DNA of 64,000 nucleotides from positions 186,001 to 250,000 of the forward strand of contig NZ_VFNH01000003.1 of NCBI RefSeq assembly GCF_006715485.1, in the 5' to 3' direction. Numbering within the stretch: position 1 is the first letter of the stretch; each line of letters opens with the position of its first letter. Source of the stretch: Herbaspirillum sp. SJZ107 (GTDB taxonomy: Bacteria > Pseudomonadota > Gammaproteobacteria > Burkholderiales > Burkholderiaceae_D). The position numbers were made by a program, and so were the translations under genes. Positions 1 to 8,003 of the stretch are shown here, piece by piece. The notes beneath the pieces are model-generated. The model worked only from the letters and a program-made list of their open reading frames with translations. It did not search any database and was not told where the DNA came from.

Positions 1-126
1 GCCTTCGAGGTTCATCATCTCGAACAGCGTGGTCTCGTCGTGGCAGGGCACGCCCCACTCGTTGTCGTGGTAGGCGAGGTAGCGTGGATTGGCCATGTTG
101 GCCCAGGTGCAGCGGGTCGGGTTCAT
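1..126 (-). CDS. tag: DNA-3-methyladenine glycosylase I (N-terminal part)
   Basis: Only the first 42 codons are present; the gene runs off the left edge. The translation opens MNPTRCTWAN and continues with YHDNEWGVP and LFEMMNLEG, the N-terminal signature of TagI, which removes 3-methyladenine from alkylated DNA in the cytoplasm. Cys6 and His20 match the two N-terminal zinc ligands known for the family. The start lies 37 bases beyond the SulP stop codon on the same strand, so it may be the second gene of that transcript. A TATACT hexamer at 133-138 could instead be a -10 box giving a very short leader. No Shine-Dalgarno is visible. Confidence 0.9.
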   Translation of the reverse strand, partial: MNPTRCTWANMANPRYLAYHDNEWGVPCHDETTLFEMMNLEG

Positions 127-163
127 GGCGCCAGTATAAACCCCGGCCCTGGCCATGGGGACC

Positions 164-1648
164 TCAGGCAGCCACGTCGACCCCGGCACGCTGCAGCAGC
201 GCCTGGCTGCGTGGCGACAGGTGCACCACCTGCAAGTGTTTGCCCGCCTTTTCGTAACGCTCGTACAGGCTCTCCATGGCGGCAATGGCCGAATGGTCCG
301 CCATGTGCAGGTGGCGACAGTCGAGGACGACCCGCGCCGGGTCGCTCGCCAGCGCGAACAGTTCCTGGAAACGGGCTGCCGACGCAAAGAACAGGGTGCC
401 ATGCGGGCGGTAGGTGCGCACGCCGGCTGCGCCGTCGTCGACCTCGGCACGCATCTCCAGCGCATGCTGCCAGGCGAAGCTGAGCGCGGCGATCACGATG
501 CCGCACAGGACGGCCGTCGCCAGGTCGGTGAACACGGTGATGACGGTCACGGCGACGATGACGATCGCGTCCTGCTTCGGCACCTTGCCGAGCACGCGCA
601 GCGAGCCCCAGGCAAAGGTTTCCTGCGCCACCACGAACATCACGCCGACCAGCGCCGCCAGCGGGATATGCGCGATCAGCGGCGACAGGAACAGCACGAA
701 CAGCAGGATCATCACGCCGGCCACCAGACCGGACAGGCGCGAGCGGCCGCCCGAACTCAGGTTGATCATGGTCTGGCCGATCATGGCACAGCCGCCCATG
801 CCGCCGAACAGGCCGGAGGCGATGTTCGCGGCACCGAGGGCGATGCATTCGCGGTTGGGCTGGCCGCGGGTGTTGGTGATGTCGTCGGTCAGGTTGAAGG
901 TCAGCAGCGTCTCGAGCAGGCCGACCAGCGCCATCAACGAGGCGTACGGCAGGATGATGCGCAGCGTCTCCAGCGTCAGCGGCACGGTCGGGATGTGCAG
1001 GGCCGGCAGGCCGCCGGCCATCTGCGCCAGGTCGCCCAGGGTCCGGGTCGGCAGATGCAGACTGTAGCCGAGCAGGCCGACGCCGAGGATGGCGACCAGC
1101 GCCGGCGGCACCGCCCTGGTGACGCGCGGCAGCAGGTAGACGATGGCCATGGTCAGCGCGACCAGGCCGCACATGATCCCCAGCGGCGTGCCCTGCAGCC
1201 ACTGGTGGCCCTGCGGCGTCGCCTCGCGGAAGTGTTCCAGCTGGGCCATCGCGATGATGATCGCCAGGCCGTTGACGAAGCCGAGCATGACCGGATGCGG
1301 CACCATGCGGATCAACTTGCCGAGCCGGAGCAGGCCGAACGCCGCCATCAGGATGCCGCCCAGGACCACCGTCGCCAGCAGGTACTGCACGCCGTGCTGG
1401 ACGACCAGGGCGACGATCACCACCGCCATCGAGCCGGCCGCCCCGGAAATCATGCCGGGCCGGCCACCGAAGATGGCGGTCAGCGCGCAGATGATGAAGG
1501 CGCCGTACAGGCCCATCAGCGGATTGAGCTGGGCGACCAGGGCGAAGGCGATGCATTCGGGGACCAGCGCGAACGCGGTGGTGAGGCCGGCCAGGAGGTT
1601 TTTTTGCGGGTTCGAGAACCATTCTTCTCGAAAGGCGTTACTAATCAT
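164..1648 (-). CDS. SulP family inorganic anion transporter with STAS domain
   Basis: A 494-residue inner-membrane protein. The N-terminal four fifths is a string of hydrophobic helices with the SulP opening (GLTTAFALVPECIAFALVAQ, the substrate-site region of TM1) and an IASGLFGGMGGCAMIG segment. The last ~90 residues are hydrophilic and look like a STAS domain (VVLDCRHLHMADHSAIAAME). SulP proteins carry sulfate, bicarbonate, oxalate or dicarboxylates; the substrate here is not decidable. The frame is open up to position 1933, but homology begins at MISNAFREEW, so I set the start at 1648. No carbonic anhydrase or sulfate-assimilation gene lies beside it. A long leader with a perfect palindrome precedes it. 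Confidence 0.9.
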   Translation of the reverse strand: MISNAFREEWFSNPQKNLLAGLTTAFALVPECIAFALVAQLNPLMGLYGAFIICALTAIFGGRPGMISGAAGSMAVVIVALVVQHGVQYLLATVVLGGILMAAFGLLRLGKLIRMVPHPVMLGFVNGLAIIIAMAQLEHFREATPQGHQWLQGTPLGIMCGLVALTMAIVYLLPRVTRAVPPALVAILGVGLLGYSLHLPTRTLGDLAQMAGGLPALHIPTVPLTLETLRIILPYASLMALVGLLETLLTFNLTDDITNTRGQPNRECIALGAANIASGLFGGMGGCAMIGQTMINLSSGGRSRLSGLVAGVMILLFVLFLSPLIAHIPLAALVGVMFVVAQETFAWGSLRVLGKVPKQDAIVIVAVTVITVFTDLATAVLCGIVIAALSFAWQHALEMRAEVDDGAAGVRTYRPHGTLFFASAARFQELFALASDPARVVLDCRHLHMADHSAIAAMESLYERYEKAGKHLQVVHLSPRSQALLQRAGVDVAA

Positions 1649-1811
1649 CGATGACAATCCGGAATCGGTACGTGCAATGAATATTGAATGCGCACGCAAG
1701 CCGAAGCGATGCGCGCGCCCATGCCTGGGAACCTCCGCATTGGAAGCCGTGTTGAACGGTTGGGAGGTTCGCTTGTCGCTACATGGGTATGAGGAAAGGG
1801 CGGTAGAAATC

Positions 1812-1850
1812 CAGGGACGCGATCGCGTCCCTGATGCAGTTAGCATTATA
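1812..1850 (-). promoter_or_regulatory. TATAAT box followed by a perfect 22-bp palindrome upstream of the SulP gene
   Basis: Read on the minus strand, a consensus TATAAT occupies 1850-1845 and is followed after 11 bases by a perfect 22-bp palindrome at 1833-1812 (half-site CAGGGACGCGA). A -35 box at the right distance is poor. The palindrome would lie at or just after the transcription start, where it could be an operator or a 5' hairpin. It is also about 57 bases past the DUF2264 stop, so it could act as a terminator of the upstream operon, though no T-run follows. Confidence 0.4.
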
Positions 1851-1889
1851 CAAGACGAGGCCGGCGTGCCGGACCAAGGGTGGCCGTCG

Positions 1890-3155
1890 TCAATAATCGA
1901 CGGGATAATCCTTCTTGAAAGTTTGCCCGGCAAACGCCTTCTTCTGCGTCCAGTCCTGCGCCGCGCTGGTCCAGTACGAATCCGTGGCCGGCAGCCCCAG
2001 CGCCAAAAAGCTCTCGGATGCGATGTACATGCTGCCGTTGTTCGAATACCAGTCGCCCAGCGCCGGCTGGTGCCCGACGAAGCCGATGGTCAGATACCCA
2101 TCCTTCGTAAAATTACTCGGCTCGCTCCACACCGCCCGGTGCACCGCCTGCAGCGCCGCCCGCACCTGCCCTTCCGGCAGGCTGGCCGGCAGCTGCTTGC
2201 GCCAGGCCAGCAGCGCCAGCGGCTGGAAGGCGGCGGTGCGGTAGGTCAGCGAGCGGCCGATCGGCGGGTACGAACCGGTCGGCGAGATGAAGCGCTCCAG
2301 GTGTTCGGCATAGCGCTGCATGCGCTTCAGCGCCTGGGCGCGCAGCTCGGCCGGCTTGCCGTTCCAGAACGGCGCCTTGTGCTGCTCCAGCACTTCCAGG
2401 ATCTCGAGCAGCATCGGCTGCATCACGAAGGCGCTGTAGTAATCGAAGTGGAAGGCTTCGCCGTCCTTGATCCAGCCGTCGCCGACGTACCACTCGTTGA
2501 TCTTGCGGATGGCGACGTTGGTGCGCATCGGGTCGGCTTCTTCGCCGATCGACAGCAGCCAGGCTTCGTTCATCGCGGCGAACAGCATCCAGTTGATGTA
2601 GGGCGGCTCGATGCGGCGCAGCCCCTTGATTTCGGCGACGATGCGCGCCTTGGTAGTGGCGTCGAGCGGCTCCCACAAGGCTTTCGGCGCGCGCATCAGG
2701 GCGTTGGTAAAGTATGCCGAATCGACCAGCGCCTGGCCGTGGCCACGCCAGGCCAGGTAGTCGGGGCTGTTGGGGTCGACCGAGTGCACGTAGCTCTGCA
2801 GCGCCGCCTGGCGCAGGCGCGCGCGGGTGCGGCCTTCTGGCGTGGCGTCGTCGGGCAGCGCCAGCCAGGGGGCGAGGCCGGCGATCAGGCGGCCGAAGCA
2901 TTCGAGGTAGGCGACTTTCGGGTCGCGCCCGTCCCAGGTCGGGCTCAATTCGAGCGCGAAGTTTTTATGCAGCTCGCCGCGCGCCATGTTGGTCAGCACC
3001 GGATCGGCCATCTTTTGCAGCAGGTTCACCATGTAGGCGCGGTCGTTGCCCGCTGCGGATGCGGGCGGGGTGGCTGCAGCAGCGTCCACGATGCCCGCGC
3101 CGGCCGTGGCCAGGCTGCCGGCCATCAGCGATCCCATGAAGTGTCGTCGTTTCAT
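1890..3155 (-). CDS. DUF2264 family protein, candidate GH154-like beta-glucuronidase
   Basis: A 421-residue exported protein with an N-terminal signal (MKRRHFMGSLMAGSLATAGA, RR-containing and possibly Tat). The body matches DUF2264: SYVHSVDPNSPDYLAW, an alpha-helical toroid-like pattern, EPPYINWMLFAAMNEAWLL, DGEAFHFDYYSAFVMQPM and GRSLTYRTAAFQ. From general knowledge, part of this family has been placed in glycoside hydrolase family GH154 with beta-glucuronidase activity; which residues act here I cannot state. It is the last gene of a five-gene operon, 14 bases after the GH35 stop, with AGGAG before the ATG. Assignment to DUF2264 is firm; the glucuronidase role is inference from family and neighbours. 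Confidence 0.85.
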   Translation of the reverse strand: MKRRHFMGSLMAGSLATAGAGIVDAAAATPPASAAGNDRAYMVNLLQKMADPVLTNMARGELHKNFALELSPTWDGRDPKVAYLECFGRLIAGLAPWLALPDDATPEGRTRARLRQAALQSYVHSVDPNSPDYLAWRGHGQALVDSAYFTNALMRAPKALWEPLDATTKARIVAEIKGLRRIEPPYINWMLFAAMNEAWLLSIGEEADPMRTNVAIRKINEWYVGDGWIKDGEAFHFDYYSAFVMQPMLLEILEVLEQHKAPFWNGKPAELRAQALKRMQRYAEHLERFISPTGSYPPIGRSLTYRTAAFQPLALLAWRKQLPASLPEGQVRAALQAVHRAVWSEPSNFTKDGYLTIGFVGHQPALGDWYSNNGSMYIASESFLALGLPATDSYWTSAAQDWTQKKAFAGQTFKKDYPVDY

Positions 3156-3169
3156 CCAGTCTCCTGTTA

Positions 3170-5527
3170 TTAGTTGCCCGTGACCAGCCGCTCGCCCACG
3201 TAGGCGCGGTAATGCCGGATGCGGCCGGTCACGTCGTCCCTGCCCTGGCGCGGCGTGTAGCGCAGGCCGGTCACCTCGACGCTCTTGCCGAGGTCGATCA
3301 CGATGCGGTGCGGGTGTTTCGCATTGCCGCTGCTGTACGCCGTGTGCCAGTAGTCGCTGTTCTGGCCGTTGATCGCATTCAGCGCGCCGCCGTCTTCCTT
3401 GTTCGCTTCCTCGCTGCTCACGTAGGCGATGGTCCAGCCGGACTGCTCGATGGTCTTGCCGTCGGTGCCCAGCAGCGCCAGCTCGGCCACGGCCGCGTAT
3501 TGCTTGCCGTCGAAGGCGTCAAGCGACTCCAGGCAGAACTGGCGGCCATTCACCGGCGCCGCAAAGCGCACGTCCTGCGTGCTGGAGCCGGGTGCGAACT
3601 CTCCCTCGTGTACCGGCTTCACGCCGTCCAGATGCAGCGCCGCCGTGCTGGGCGGATGCGGCAGGTCGCGCTCGCGGTGCAGCTGGTCGAGGATCGGCTC
3701 GGCGAGGCCGGCAATGCGCGCCTCGCGCGGGCCGGTCAGGTCCAGCACCACGACCTCGTTGCGGCCGCGCCGCAGCCACGGCCCCGGCAGGTACATGGTC
3801 TGGGTCGGCCCGATGCTCCAGTAGCGGCCGAGGCAGCGCCCGTTGATCCAGACGATGCCCTGGCCCCAGCCGGACATGTCGAGGAACGTATCCGCCGTGC
3901 GCGCCGCGTCGAAGCCGCCGCGCCAGAACGCGGCACCCTTGCTGCGGCCGCGCTTGAACGGCAGCGCCGGCAGCACCCCATCGGCATCGAAGTCGATCGC
4001 ACGGATCTCCCAGCTCTCGACCGGCGTCGCCGAACCGTCGGCAGCCCGGAACACGACCGGCCCGTGCAGCCCCTTGCGGTCGTGGACCTCGATCCCGAAG
4101 TTCACACGCGCGATCGTGTACAGCAGGATGTCGACGACCGCCGGTTTGCTGCGCGCCGGGATGTCGACCTTGAAGCGGCGGTATCTCGTGTCCATGGTGC
4201 CGGCCGGCTTGCCGTCGACCTCGACCCAGGCCAGGTCGCGCACCCAGGCCGCTTCCAGCACGCCGGCCGGTCCGGCCGGCAGCGTCACCCGGTAGGCGAC
4301 CAGGCCACGGCTGATGTCGTACTGCTCGATCGGGCGCGGCGATACGTCCTTGATGGCGCGCGCCGGCAGGCTGGCCGACACCGGCACCGACTCGTTCAGC
4401 GCAAACGGTGGAATGGTCATCACGGCCATGCGCGGCGGCGGCGGCAGCGTCTCGCCGGGCGCCAGGAAAGGCGTCATCGCCTTGCGGTAGGCGTCGAACT
4501 TTTCGCCGATCCAGCCGGCTTCGCCGATCGGGGCGTCGTAGTCGTAGCTGGTGGTGTCGGGCCGGAACGGGCGGTCGCAGCCGCCCCACAGGCCGAAGGT
4601 GGTGCCGCCGTGCGCCATGTACAGGCTGAACGAGCCGTTCGCCTTCAGCATGGCGGCGATGTCGGCGACTGCCCCTTCGACGCCGCCGCGGCGGTGCGGC
4701 GCGCCCCAGGTGTCGAACCAGCCCGAGTAGTATTCGCCGCACATCAGCGGCCCTTTCTGCAGCGCGGCCAGCGTCTTGAAGCCAGTGGCCGGGTCGGTGC
4801 CGAAGTTCGCCACCGAGAACAGTTCCGGGATGTGGGTCTTGGCCACCGCATTCGTCGGATTGCACTGGAACAGCGGCACGTCGAAGCCGGCATCCAACGT
4901 GGCCTGGCGCAGCACGCGCATGTAATCCAGGTCGTTGCCGAAGAAGCCGTATTCGTTCTCGACCTGCACCATCAGGATGGGGCCGCCATGCGTCACCTGC
5001 TGCGCGCCCAGTACGCGCCCGACTTCGCGCAGCCAGCGCCGCGCCGGCTGCATGAAGGCGTCGCTGCGGGTACGCAAAAAGGCGTCGCCGGGCTGTTTCA
5101 GCAGCCACCACGGCAGGCCACCCATTTCCCATTCGGCGCAGGCATACGGGCCGGGGCGCAGGATCACCCACAGGCCTTCCTGCTGCGCGAGGCGGCAGAA
5201 CGCCGCGGCGTCGCGCTGGCCAATCCAGTCGTACTTCCCTTCGCGCCATTCGTGGTAGTTCCAGAACAGGTAGGCGCACACGGTGTTCAGGCCCATCGCC
5301 TTGATCAGCTTCAGGCGGTGCTGCCAGTACTCGCGCGGCACGCGTGCGAAGTGCATTTCGCCGCAGCGGATCTGCAGCGGCTTGCCGTCGAGGAGGAAGT
5401 CCTGGTCGCCGATGGCGAAGCGCTGCGAGCCGGCGGCCAGCACGCTTGCGCTCAGCGGCAGCAGCGCCGAACCTGCGGCGGCGGCTGCACCCTGCAGCAG
5501 GCGGCGGCGTGGAAGATCTGTGGTCAT
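3170..5527 (-). CDS. GH35 beta-galactosidase with C-terminal F5/8 type C-like domain
   Basis: A 785-residue exported glycoside hydrolase. A twin-arginine-like signal (RRRLLQGAAAAAGS) is followed by the GH35 TIM barrel: CGEMHFARVPREYW, RPGPYACAEWEMGGLPWWLL, VQVENEYG with the acid/base Glu192, and MCGEYYSGWFDTWG with the nucleophile Glu265. A jelly-roll region (WGQGIVWINGRCLGRYWSIG) and a discoidin-like C-terminal module (NSDYWHTAYSS, HPHRIVIDLGKSVEVTGLRY) follow. It should release terminal beta-galactose in the periplasm. ATG at 5527 is preferred because GGAG lies 5 bases before it; an in-frame GTG at 5533 has no such site. It begins 15 bases after the GH105 stop. Linkage and substrate are inferred only from context. 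Confidence 0.93.
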   Translation of the reverse strand: MTTDLPRRRLLQGAAAAAGSALLPLSASVLAAGSQRFAIGDQDFLLDGKPLQIRCGEMHFARVPREYWQHRLKLIKAMGLNTVCAYLFWNYHEWREGKYDWIGQRDAAAFCRLAQQEGLWVILRPGPYACAEWEMGGLPWWLLKQPGDAFLRTRSDAFMQPARRWLREVGRVLGAQQVTHGGPILMVQVENEYGFFGNDLDYMRVLRQATLDAGFDVPLFQCNPTNAVAKTHIPELFSVANFGTDPATGFKTLAALQKGPLMCGEYYSGWFDTWGAPHRRGGVEGAVADIAAMLKANGSFSLYMAHGGTTFGLWGGCDRPFRPDTTSYDYDAPIGEAGWIGEKFDAYRKAMTPFLAPGETLPPPPRMAVMTIPPFALNESVPVSASLPARAIKDVSPRPIEQYDISRGLVAYRVTLPAGPAGVLEAAWVRDLAWVEVDGKPAGTMDTRYRRFKVDIPARSKPAVVDILLYTIARVNFGIEVHDRKGLHGPVVFRAADGSATPVESWEIRAIDFDADGVLPALPFKRGRSKGAAFWRGGFDAARTADTFLDMSGWGQGIVWINGRCLGRYWSIGPTQTMYLPGPWLRRGRNEVVVLDLTGPREARIAGLAEPILDQLHRERDLPHPPSTAALHLDGVKPVHEGEFAPGSSTQDVRFAAPVNGRQFCLESLDAFDGKQYAAVAELALLGTDGKTIEQSGWTIAYVSSEEANKEDGGALNAINGQNSDYWHTAYSSGNAKHPHRIVIDLGKSVEVTGLRYTPRQGRDDVTGRIRHYRAYVGERLVTGN

Positions 5528-5542
5528 CCGCACTCCATCCGG

Positions 5543-6688
5543 TTATTGTGGGGCCAGGCGCGCCATCTCGGACGCGGCCAGCAGGAAGGCACCTACGCCG
5601 AAGGGGGCGGTCGAATCCTGGTTGACCACCTGGCCGGGAATCGCGCGTTCGCCGATCGGCTGGACGTAGCCGACCTTGCCGTCGGCCTGCAGCGCGACCT
5701 CGCTCAGGAAGCGCCAGCCGCGCAGCGCCACCGGCATGTAGTCCGCCTTGTCGAGGTAGCCGTTGTTGATACCCCAGGCATAAGCATAGGTGAAGAAGGC
5801 GGTGCCGCTGCTTTCCGGTCCCGGCGCCTGGGCCGGATCGAGCAGGCTGCGGGTCCAGTAGCCGTCCGCCTGCTGCACCGGCTTCAACGCAGCCGCCATG
5901 CGCTTGAAGCGCTCGACGAACAGCGGCCGTGCCGGATCGTCGGCAGGCAGGTCGGCCAGCACCTTGGCCAGGCCGGCGAACACCCAGCCGTCGCCGCGCG
6001 CCCAGAAGTCCCTGCCGCCGTTGGCCGCCTTGTGCTTCGGGTAGATGTACTTGGCGTCGCGGTAGTACAGGCCGGCCTCGACGTCGTACATCAGCTTGTC
6101 CGCATAGCTGAAGTATTCGCGCAGCTTGTCGAGATAGCGGCGGTCGCCGGTGGCCTTGTACAGCTTGGTCATCACCGGCATCACCATGTACAGGCCGTCG
6201 GCCCACCACCAGTAATCGCTGTTCGCCGTGCTCATTTCGTATTCCATCACCTCGCGCGCGCGGGCGATGCGGCGCGGGTCCTTGCGGCCGTCGAATTCGT
6301 ACAGGTCGATATAGGTCTGGAAGCAGACCTGCCAGTCGCCGAACAGCACGTGCTCGGGCGTTTCGCCGTAGGTGTACTTCCAGGCCGACTTGTCGTCGGA
6401 GGCGGCGCCGCGCCAGCGGTTGTGCTCCGCCCAGGCGGTGGAATAGGCGCGGTACGCTTCATTGCGGGTCAGCGCGTAGGCCGCCATGTTGCCGGTGTGG
6501 TAGGCGGCCACGTCCCAGAACGGCCATTGCTCGGGTTTGTTGTTGCGCTGCCAGTAGGCGTTGGCGCGGGCCAGCGCGGCCAGCACCTGGGCGCGCGCGA
6601 CCGGGGCGGTGGACAAGGCCAGGGCGCCGCCGCTGGCGGCAAGGGCCATGCCGGCCACGGCAAGTTTCAGGGTGAGTCGTCTCGTCAT
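5543..6688 (-). CDS. GH105 unsaturated uronyl hydrolase
   Basis: A 381-residue protein with a signal peptide (MTRRLTLKLAVAGMALAASG) and an alpha/alpha barrel of the YteR/GH105 type. Visible family marks are QWPFWDVAAYHTGNMAAY, NSDYWWWADGLYM with the likely catalytic Asp164, and GGRDFWARGDGWVFAGLA (230-235). The family hydrates the 4,5-unsaturated uronic acid left at a chain end by a polysaccharide lyase, freeing it as a keto sugar. Its presence therefore implies a lyase partner, most naturally the BNR protein encoded 13 bases upstream in the same operon. Family assignment is strong; whether the uronate is linked to rhamnose or galactose is not visible. Confidence 0.9.
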   Translation of the reverse strand: MTRRLTLKLAVAGMALAASGGALALSTAPVARAQVLAALARANAYWQRNNKPEQWPFWDVAAYHTGNMAAYALTRNEAYRAYSTAWAEHNRWRGAASDDKSAWKYTYGETPEHVLFGDWQVCFQTYIDLYEFDGRKDPRRIARAREVMEYEMSTANSDYWWWADGLYMVMPVMTKLYKATGDRRYLDKLREYFSYADKLMYDVEAGLYYRDAKYIYPKHKAANGGRDFWARGDGWVFAGLAKVLADLPADDPARPLFVERFKRMAAALKPVQQADGYWTRSLLDPAQAPGPESSGTAFFTYAYAWGINNGYLDKADYMPVALRGWRFLSEVALQADGKVGYVQPIGERAIPGQVVNQDSTAPFGVGAFLLAASEMARLAPQ

Positions 6689-6701
6689 TTGCGTGAAATC
6701 C

Positions 6702-8003
6702 TTATCGTTGGGGCGGCTGCCACTGCAGCACGCGCACCGTGGAGGGCGGGACGCTGGCCACCCCTTCGCCGTCGACCTGCCGCACCGGCTGGACGAACAG
6801 GTGCAGCACGCCCTGGCGCCGCCATAATTCGCTGTCATAGGTCGGTTCCCAGGCGCCGACCGCCGCACTGTCCAGGTCCGCGACGCTCCAGCGCGGATGC
6901 GTAAAACTGGCCACCCGCGCCACCGACACCCGTTCGCCGCGCTCGGCATCGCGGAACACCAGCAGCCCGCCCGGATCGGTGCCAGTCTGGTCGACCAGGA
7001 TCTGCGGCCGCGCGACCGGGATCGCCTTGGTGCCCATGCCGCTCAGGGAAAACGGCGTGCGGCGGAAATCCAGGTCGAGCCGGCGCCATGCGGTGCCGGT
7101 GTGATGCAGCACGCGGTACTGCGGTACCTTGCTACCAGGGTCGCGCCAGTAGCTGGCGATGTAGGGATGGCCGGCACCGTCCGCCGCCATCGAGGTCTGG
7201 TTGATCAATTCGCTGTTCTGCGGGATGCGCGCGGCATAGCTCGCACTGGCGGCGGTGATCGGCAGGGCATACGGTTTGCCGTCGGCGTCTTCCCAGCTGG
7301 CGCCGCCGTCGCGCGAGCGGGCGTAAGCCATGTCGTGGTTGCTGGCCACGTCCGGCGTCTCGCGCCATACCCAGGACACGTGAATCGTGCCCTGGGCATC
7401 GACGCAGGCCTGCCAGTAGGCGTTGCGGCGCCCTTCCCCGCTGATCAGGTTGTCGGCGACGCGGCGCCAGCCGCCCGCGCCCTCGTACCTGTTCAGCACC
7501 AGGTTGCCGCGCCCCGAGCCGCCGTCGCGGTACAGGAACAGCAGGCCGCCGTCCGGCAGGCGGAAGAATTCCGGGTAGGACACCGATCGTTCGTCGCGCC
7601 CGACCATCTTCGCCTCGCGCAGATCCAGGCTGCCCGGCGCCACGCCCCGCGCATAGTGCAGGCCGTTGTTGTGGTGGTCCCAGGCCATGTGCAGCACGCC
7701 GGCGCCGTCGACCATGATGCTGATCGCATTGTGGGCGTCCAGCAGGCTGCCGCGATGGCCGGTGCGCTGCAATCTCCAGGCATCGCTGCCGAGCCGGCGC
7801 TGGCCCAGCACGACGTGACCGTCCGCATCGTAATAAGCGATGTACTGGAACCTGCCGTCGCTCACCAGCGCATTCTTGCGGAACACCGCCACGTTGACCG
7901 AATTGCCGGCCCAGCCCTGCCCTACCTCGCTGAACGTGACCGGAGACTGCGCAGCGCAACCACCCAGCAGGCAGGTGGCCACTAACAGACAAGCCCCGCG
8001 CAT
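6702..8003 (-). CDS. BNR_4-type beta-propeller lipoprotein, candidate rhamnosyl-glucuronate lyase or glycosidase
   Basis: A 433-residue lipoprotein: the signal ends in LLGGC with lipidated Cys16. The mature part shows the BNR_4 propeller pattern GNSVNVAVFRKNALVS, QYIAYYDADGHVVLGQR, LLDAHNAISIMVD (His91) and MAWDHHNNGLHYARG (109-112). Known relatives include the PL24/PL25 ulvan lyases and GH145, which act on rhamnose-glucuronate linkages, with a propeller His in catalysis. With GH105 beside it, a lyase producing unsaturated glucuronate is the simplest reading. The ATG at 8003 overlaps the receptor's stop as TGATG, suggesting coupled translation; a GTG one codon earlier is possible. The exact CAZy family cannot be decided by eye. 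Confidence 0.78.
   Translation of the reverse strand: MRGACLLVATCLLGGCAAQSPVTFSEVGQGWAGNSVNVAVFRKNALVSDGRFQYIAYYDADGHVVLGQRRLGSDAWRLQRTGHRGSLLDAHNAISIMVDGAGVLHMAWDHHNNGLHYARGVAPGSLDLREAKMVGRDERSVSYPEFFRLPDGGLLFLYRDGGSGRGNLVLNRYEGAGGWRRVADNLISGEGRRNAYWQACVDAQGTIHVSWVWRETPDVASNHDMAYARSRDGGASWEDADGKPYALPITAASASYAARIPQNSELINQTSMAADGAGHPYIASYWRDPGSKVPQYRVLHHTGTAWRRLDLDFRRTPFSLSGMGTKAIPVARPQILVDQTGTDPGGLLVFRDAERGERVSVARVASFTHPRWSVADLDSAAVGAWEPTYDSELWRRQGVLHLFVQPVRQVDGEGVASVPPSTVRVLQWQPPQR

Noticed and set aside
164-1933. Longer SulP start at position 1933
   Set aside because: The extra 95 residues are polar, without membrane or family similarity, and would include the palindrome and TATAAT region. 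The homologous part begins at MISNAFREEW (1648).
3212-6904. Very long open frame opposite the GH35 and GH105 genes
   Set aside because: It is antisense to well-supported genes, rich in Arg, Ala, His and Gly as expected from a GC-rich shadow frame, and has no start signals or domains. Similar long shadows (8258-10972, 33000-35581, 53141-55375) were dropped for the same reason.
1890-8003. Ulvan-degradation locus
   Set aside because: BNR_4 and GH105 occur in ulvan loci, but no sulfatase or GH78/GH43 gene is present and GH35 plus DUF2264 fit a glucuronogalactan better. Not excluded, only less likely.
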